From: Streptomyces sp. RPA4-2
Lineage (GTDB): Bacteria > Actinomycetota > Actinomycetes > Streptomycetales > Streptomycetaceae
DNA length: 64,000 nt
Direction: 5' to 3'
Assembly (NCBI RefSeq): GCF_012273515.2
Contig: NZ_CP050975.2
Span: 5,146,001-5,210,000 of the forward strand
Shown here: positions 55,991 through 64,000 of the stretch, one piece after another
Numbering within the stretch: the stretch's first letter is position 1
Layout: every line of letters begins with the position of its first letter
Translations under genes and position numbers: made by a program
The notes under the pieces: generated by a model
What the model was told of the DNA's origin: nothing
What the model saw: the letters and a program-made list of their open reading frames with translations, nothing else
Databases searched by the model: none

Positions 55991-56814
55991 CCACCGACAC
56001 CACCGCCGACAACCTGATCCCGAGCACGGGCACGAGCACGGGCACCAGCACGAGGGCGAGCACGAGGGTGAGCGCCATCAACCACGCCCGTACGACGGCC
56101 ACCGCGACGCGCGTGCTGCGTCAGCTCCGCCACGACCCGCGCACCATCGCGCTGATGATCCTCATCCCGTGTCTGATGCTCGTGCTGCTCCGCTACGTCT
56201 TCGACGGCAGCCCGCGCACCTTCGACTCCATCGGCGCCTCGCTCCTCGGGATCTTCCCGCTGATCACGATGTTCCTCGTCACCTCCATCGCCACCCTGCG
56301 CGAACGCACCTCCGGCACGCTGGAACGCCTGCTCGCCATGCCGCTCGGCAAGGGCGACCTGATCGCCGGTTACGCCCTCGCGTTCGGCGCCGTGGCCGTC
56401 GTCCAGTCGGCCCTCGCCACCGGCCTCGCGGTCTGGTTCCTGGGCCTCGACGTCACGGGCTCCCCGTGGCTCCTCCTGCTGGTCGCGCTCCTCGACGCGC
56501 TCCTCGGTACGGCCCTCGGCCTCTTCGTCTCGGCCTTCGCGGCCTCCGAATTCCAGGCGGTCCAGTTCATGCCGGCGGTGATCTTCCCCCAACTCCTTCT
56601 GTGCGGCCTCTTCACGCCCCGTGCGAGCATGCACCCGGCCCTGGAAGCGGTCTCCGACGTGCTGCCCATGTCCTATGCCGTCGACGGAATGAACGAGGTC
56701 CTCAAGCACACCGACATGACGGCCACGTTCCTCCGTGACGCCCTGATCGTGGCGGCGTGCGCCCTCCTGGTGCTGGTCCTCGGCGCGGCCACCCTGAGGC
56801 GCCGCACGCGGTGA
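55987..56814 (+). CDS. ABC-2 type transporter permease
   Basis: A 275-residue permease with six helices and the ABC-2 membrane domain: HDPRTIALMILIPCLMLVLLRYVF, GIFPLITMFLVTSIATLRERTSGTLERLLAMPLGKGDLIAGYAL, and the conserved late block FMPAVIFPQLLLCGLFTPRASMHPALEAVSDVLPMSYAVDGMNEVL. The first 40 residues hold a Ser/Thr/Gly repeat (STGTSTGTSTRASTRVS) from 12-bp DNA repeats. It forms a DrrAB-like exporter with the upstream ATPase. Substrate unknown; control through the upstream palindrome is likely. Confidence 0.9.
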   Translation: MTTDTTADNLIPSTGTSTGTSTRASTRVSAINHARTTATATRVLRQLRHDPRTIALMILIPCLMLVLLRYVFDGSPRTFDSIGASLLGIFPLITMFLVTSIATLRERTSGTLERLLAMPLGKGDLIAGYALAFGAVAVVQSALATGLAVWFLGLDVTGSPWLLLLVALLDALLGTALGLFVSAFAASEFQAVQFMPAVIFPQLLLCGLFTPRASMHPALEAVSDVLPMSYAVDGMNEVLKHTDMTATFLRDALIVAACALLVLVLGAATLRRRTR

Positions 56815-56913
56815 CGCGCCGTGGCCGTCCGCCGGTCGGACGGACCACCCCGTCCGGCCGCCCGGGTGCGAGGATGACCCCAGGACGACGCACCCCTGGA
56901 GGGCACCCGCACC

Positions 56914-57723
56914 ATGACCCAGAAAGTCGCAGTCCTCGGCACCGGAAAGATCGGCGAAGCCCTGCTGAGCGGAGTGATCCGATCCGGCTGGGACCCCGCC
57001 GACCTCCTCGTGACGGCCCGCCGCCCCGAGCGCGCCAGGGAACTCCAGGAGCGCCACGGCGTCACGGCCGTCACCAACGCCGAGGCCGCCAAGAACGCCG
57101 ACATCCTGATCCTCACGGTCAAGCCGCAGGACATGGGCACTCTCCTCGACGAACTCGCCCCGCACCTGCCCGCCGACCGCCTGATCATCAGCGGCGCGGC
57201 CGGCATCCCCACCTCGTTCTTCGAGGAGCGTCTGGCCGCGGGCACCCCGGTGGTGCGCGTCATGACGAACACCCCCGCGCTCGTCGACGAGGCCATGTCC
57301 GTCATCTCCGCCGGCAGTCACGCCACCGAGGAGCACCTCGCCCACACCGAGGAGATCTTCGGTGCCGTCGGCAAGACGCTCCGGGTCCCCGAGTCCCAGC
57401 AGGACGCCTGCACCGCCCTCTCCGGCTCGGGCCCGGCGTACTTCTTCTATCTGGTCGAGGCCATGACGGACGCGGGCATCCTGCTCGGTCTGCCCCGCGA
57501 CAAGGCCCACGACCTGATCGTCCAGTCCGCGATCGGCGCCGCCGTGATGCTCCGCGACAGCGGGGAGCACCCCGTGCGGCTCCGCGAGAACGTGACGTCG
57601 CCGGCGGGCACCACGATCAACGCGATCCGCGAGCTGGAGAACCACGGCGTACGCGCGGCCCTCATCGCCGCGTTGGAGGCCGCCCGCGACCGCAGCCGCG
57701 AACTGGCCTCCGGCAACAGCTAG
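56914..57723 (+). CDS. proC: pyrroline-5-carboxylate reductase
   Basis: A 269-residue ProC, last enzyme of proline synthesis, using NAD(P)H. The Rossmann loop is VAVLGTGKIGEALLSGVIRSG (about 5-25), then ADILILTVKPQDMGTLLDEL, LIISGAAGIPTSFFEE, VVRVMTNTPALVDEAM, and the family signature in the C-terminal domain ALSGSGPAYFFYLVEAMTDAGILLGLPRDKA ... VTSPAGTTINAIRELE. ATG 56914 has CTGGAGGG upstream. It stands alone between the ABC exporter and the convergent trpS. Confidence 0.95.
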   Translation: MTQKVAVLGTGKIGEALLSGVIRSGWDPADLLVTARRPERARELQERHGVTAVTNAEAAKNADILILTVKPQDMGTLLDELAPHLPADRLIISGAAGIPTSFFEERLAAGTPVVRVMTNTPALVDEAMSVISAGSHATEEHLAHTEEIFGAVGKTLRVPESQQDACTALSGSGPAYFFYLVEAMTDAGILLGLPRDKAHDLIVQSAIGAAVMLRDSGEHPVRLRENVTSPAGTTINAIRELENHGVRAALIAALEAARDRSRELASGNS

Positions 57724-57743
57724 CGCAGCAGCGGAACCGGCAA

Positions 57744-57769
57744 GGGGCCGGGCACGCCCGCCCGGCCCC
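57744..57769. terminator. bidirectional terminator between proC and trpS
   Basis: GGGGCCGGGC (57744-57753) pairs exactly with GCCCGGCCCC (57760-57769) around a 6-base loop, in the 52-bp gap between convergent stops. Confidence 0.85.
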
Positions 57770-57775
57770 GCCGTC

Positions 57776-58774
57776 TCAGCCCGCCGCCAGCAGCCCGATG
57801 GCCCGGTACGCCGAGTCCACTCGCGGTCTGGCCATCTCCCTCGCCTTCGCCGCACCGTCCCGCAGCACACCCTCCACGTACGAGGGGTCGGCGCACAGCT
57901 GCTTGTGCCGTTCCCGCAGGGGCCGCAGAAGTTCGACCACGGCCTCGGCGGTGTCCTTCTTCAGGGCGCCGTACGACTGATAGGCACCGCTCAGGGTCTC
58001 CGGGTCCGTGCCCTCACAAGCGGCGAGGATCTCCAGCAGGTTCGAGACCCCCGGCCGTCCCTCCGGGTCGTGGACGACGTCCTGCCCGCTGTCCGTCACC
58101 GCCCGCATGATCTTCTTCCGCATGACGTCCGGTTCGTCGAGCAGATAGACGACGCCCGGCCCCACGTCGTCGCTCTTCCCCATCTTCGACGTCGGCTCCT
58201 GGAGATTCATGACCCGCGCGGCGACCTCGGGGCGGGTGGCCCGTGGCACCGCGAACGTGTGCCCGTACCGCTGGTTGAACCGCACCGCGAGATCCCGGGT
58301 CAGCTCCACATGCTGTGTCTGGTCGTCCCCGACCGGCACCTCGTCGGTCCCGTACGCCAGGATGTCCGCCGCCATCAGCACGGGATAGGTCAGCAGCGAC
58401 AGCCGTACGCTCCCGCCCCGCTCCCGTTCCCGCGCGGCCTTCTCCTTGTACTGGATCATCCGGCGCATCTCCCCGTCCGTGGCGACGCACTCCAGCAGGT
58501 ACGACAACCGGGCGTGCTCGTCGACATGGCTCTGCACGAAGACGGTGCACAGCCGCGGATCGAGCCCCGAGGCCAGCAGCAGCGTCGCGGCCTGCCTGCT
58601 GAGTCTGCGGACCCGTCCCGGATCGTGGTCCACGGTCAGCGCGTGCAGATCGACGATGCAGAACAGGGCGTCGGCCCGGTGCTGATCGACATCGGCCCAG
58701 CGGCGTACGGCCCCCAGGTAGTTCCCCAGCGTCAGATGCCCGGTCGGCTTGACCCCGCTGAAGATCCGCTTCAT
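57776..58774 (-). CDS. trpS: tryptophan-tRNA ligase, auxiliary TrpRS1 type
   Basis: A 332-residue class Ic synthetase. The HIGH-like motif is PTGHLTLGNYLGA (10-22), the KMSKS loop is SKMGKSDD, and CIVDLHALT, RMIQYKEKAARERERGG and VPVGDDQTQHVELTRDLA form the active site. Residue 9 is Lys (FSGVK9PTG) where housekeeping TrpRS usually has Gln; as I recall, Lys here marks the indolmycin-resistant TrpRS1 of S. coelicolor (SCO3334). The gene order beside proC also fits SCO3334. ATG 58774 with AGAGGG upstream. A Trp-rich leader peptide and attenuator precede it, so expression should rise when charged tRNA-Trp is scarce. Confidence 0.93.
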   Translation of the reverse strand: MKRIFSGVKPTGHLTLGNYLGAVRRWADVDQHRADALFCIVDLHALTVDHDPGRVRRLSRQAATLLLASGLDPRLCTVFVQSHVDEHARLSYLLECVATDGEMRRMIQYKEKAARERERGGSVRLSLLTYPVLMAADILAYGTDEVPVGDDQTQHVELTRDLAVRFNQRYGHTFAVPRATRPEVAARVMNLQEPTSKMGKSDDVGPGVVYLLDEPDVMRKKIMRAVTDSGQDVVHDPEGRPGVSNLLEILAACEGTDPETLSGAYQSYGALKKDTAEAVVELLRPLRERHKQLCADPSYVEGVLRDGAAKAREMARPRVDSAYRAIGLLAAG

Positions 58775-58837
58775 CTCTCCACCCTCTGGTCGAGGCCGCC
58801 GCACCGTCCGGCCGGCCCCCCAGGAGGGAGATACAGA

Positions 58838-58862
58838 AACGGCCGCCGGGGCGGCGGCCGTT
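58838..58862 (-). terminator. trpS attenuator hairpin
   Basis: On the minus-strand transcript AACGGCCGCC, a 5-base loop and GGCGGCCGTT form a perfect 10-bp stem followed by TCTGT. It lies 27 bp after the leader peptide stop and 64 bp before the trpS start. Its 5' arm is complementary to the GGCGGCCGT that follows the leader stop codon, so an alternative antiterminator can form. Confidence 0.8.
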
Positions 58863-58880
58863 GTGTACATACGTGAGTAC

Positions 58881-58898
58881 GGCCGCCGTCAGGCGGCC
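58881..58898 (-). promoter_or_regulatory. antiterminator/pause hairpin of the trpS leader
   Basis: GGCCGCC and GGCGGCC flank a 4-base loop formed by the leader stop codon TGA and one C. The 3' arm, continuing as GGCGGCCGT, can instead pair with the 5' arm of the downstream attenuator. Ribosome stalling on the two Trp codons just upstream would decide which forms. Confidence 0.7.
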
Positions 58899-58930
58899 CA
58901 CCACTGCTGGGTGCACGTATGTGTCGTCAT
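58889..58930 (-). CDS. trpS leader peptide with tandem Trp codons
   Basis: A 13-codon ORF, MTTHTCTQQWWAA, starting at ATG 58930 on the minus strand and ending with TGA at 58889-58891, 114 bp before trpS. Two consecutive TGG codons lie just before a set of mutually exclusive hairpins. This is the architecture of ribosome-mediated attenuation, reported for the auxiliary trpS of S. coelicolor. TACCCT about 7 nt before the ATG may be the -10, giving an almost leaderless leader mRNA. Confidence 0.85.
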   Translation of the reverse strand: MTTHTCTQQWWAA

Positions 58931-59610
58931 GGCTCCGAGGGTACGCGTCCGAGGGGCGCCCGGGGCTGAGTTGACACACCCCTGTCCCCTACGTAGTGTT
59001 CTCCGAGTTGTCCGACGTGAGCTCCGACTCCGGTCGGTCCCCGGACAGCCATTCCGCAACAGGCATCCAGCGAACGGCGACTCGTCGTCGGCTCGTTTAT
59101 GTGCGCGTTTGCGAAATGAGGAATCCGCGTTCGAAAGGACGCCCCCGATTAGCTCGGGAGGCAGGAATCCGCTAAAGTCTCACTCGTCGGAACGGCCCAA
59201 CGGCCGGGAAGACAAGCCCCACTGACTGGGAATCAGGCCCGAAAGGATCTGATAGAGTCGGAACCGCCGGAAAGGGAAACGCGAGAGCGGAAACCTGGAA
59301 AGCACCGAGGAAATCGGATACGGAAACGGTCTGATAGAGTCGGAAACGCAAGACCGAAGGGAAGCGCCCGGAGGAAAGCCCGAGAGGGTGAGTACAAAGG
59401 AAGCGTCCGTTCCTTGAGAACTCAACAGCGTGCCAAAAATCAACGCCAGATATGTTGATACCCCGTCTCCGGCCGATCGGTCGGGGCGAGGTTCCTTTGA
59501 AAAAGTCCTGCCCCTTGGGGTAGGCGCACAGCGAGGACGCTGTGAACCGGGAGGATTATTCCTCTTCCTGGTTCCGCTCTCGTGGTGTCGTCCCGATTAC
59601 GGGAAAACAT
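58931..59610 (+). promoter_or_regulatory. rRNA operon promoter and leader region
   Basis: A 680-bp multi-promoter region before 16S. Besides the canonical promoter at 58971-58999 it holds three further -10-like hexamers: TAAAGT (59173-59178) and two TAGAGT (59253-59258, 59335-59340). The latter two lie in a repeated block CTGATAGAGTCGGAA, without -35 matches, as known for several streptomycete rrn promoters. Downstream (59412-59610) is the pre-16S leader with TTGAGAACTCAACAGCG, expected to carry antitermination and RNase III sites. Confidence 0.75.
58971..58999 (+). promoter_or_regulatory. HrdB-type promoter of the rRNA operon
   Basis: TTGACA (58971-58976) and TAGTGT (58994-58999) with exact 17-bp spacing match the principal sigma factor consensus. 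It points toward 16S rRNA, about 610 nt upstream. Confidence 0.85.

Positions 59611-64000
<4,390 letters not shown>

Overview
The window is a piece of a Streptomyces (or very close actinomycete) core chromosome. GC content is very high, codon third positions are almost all G or C, GTG/TTG starts and ATGA/GTGA gene overlaps are common, and several start codons sit 5-8 nt after a -10-like hexamer, which suggests leaderless mRNAs. Gene order matches, from memory, the conserved Streptomyces block that runs from the folate genes through clpC, sigE-cseABC, mutY, disA, radA and ilvD to trpS1 and an rRNA operon. No prophage, plasmid, secondary-metabolite cluster or CRISPR array is visible.

Layout. 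1-1908: folate genes (folB cut by the window edge, an NTF2-like protein, folP). 2096-9292: membrane and envelope proteins (a DUF2156/MprF-like protein, a membrane-anchored esterase, an acidic coiled-coil protein, two PH-domain membrane proteins). 9324-11492: an orphan NuoD paralogue convergent with a MidA/NDUFAF7-type methyltransferase. 11712-16169: a NarL-type two-component pair, an ArsR-type regulator and a threonine aldolase-like enzyme. 16343-21883: a tightly overlapping cofactor operon for pantothenate/CoA and NAD (DUF2520 protein, panC, nadB, nadC, coaX), in which nadB and nadC are read as one uninterrupted frame. 22154-28444: small regulators, an N-acetyltransferase, lsr2 and clpC. 29228-32299: a secreted M23 peptidase and a TetR/MFS efflux pair. 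32422-35987 (minus strand): the envelope-stress operon sigE-cseA-cseB-cseC. 36256-41219: mutY, a lipoprotein-like secreted protein, disA and radA. 41496-48758: a sigma-like/zinc-finger/BACON membrane protein, a Cys-rich protein, a Ppx/GppA phosphatase, a sugar-phosphate isomerase-like protein with TetR, and ilvD. 48871-58774: a Ser/Thr kinase with a beta-propeller sensor, twin SH3 proteins, a methyltransferase, a SulP transporter, an ABC exporter, proC and an auxiliary trpS. 58931-64000: an rRNA operon (promoter region, complete 16S, tRNA-less spacer, partial 23S).

Non-coding structure is rich. It includes a Trp-Trp leader peptide with mutually exclusive hairpins ahead of trpS, a perfect 24-bp AT-rich palindrome ahead of an ABC exporter, a seven-copy 17-bp array, a 104-bp MITE-like element, dispersed Streptomyces palindromic repeats (one of which lies at the nadB/nadC junction), candidate TetR and ClgR operators and several strong terminators.

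At least four genes (near 6690/6770, 42960, 44990 and 52550/52615) carry indel-type frameshifts, most of them in G/C runs. Some or all may be assembly errors rather than biology, and this caveat also touches the nadB-nadC fusion. The candidates most worth following are the NuoD2-methyltransferase pair, the trpS attenuator, the nadB-nadC read-through, and the sigma-like/anti-sigma-like/BACON protein.
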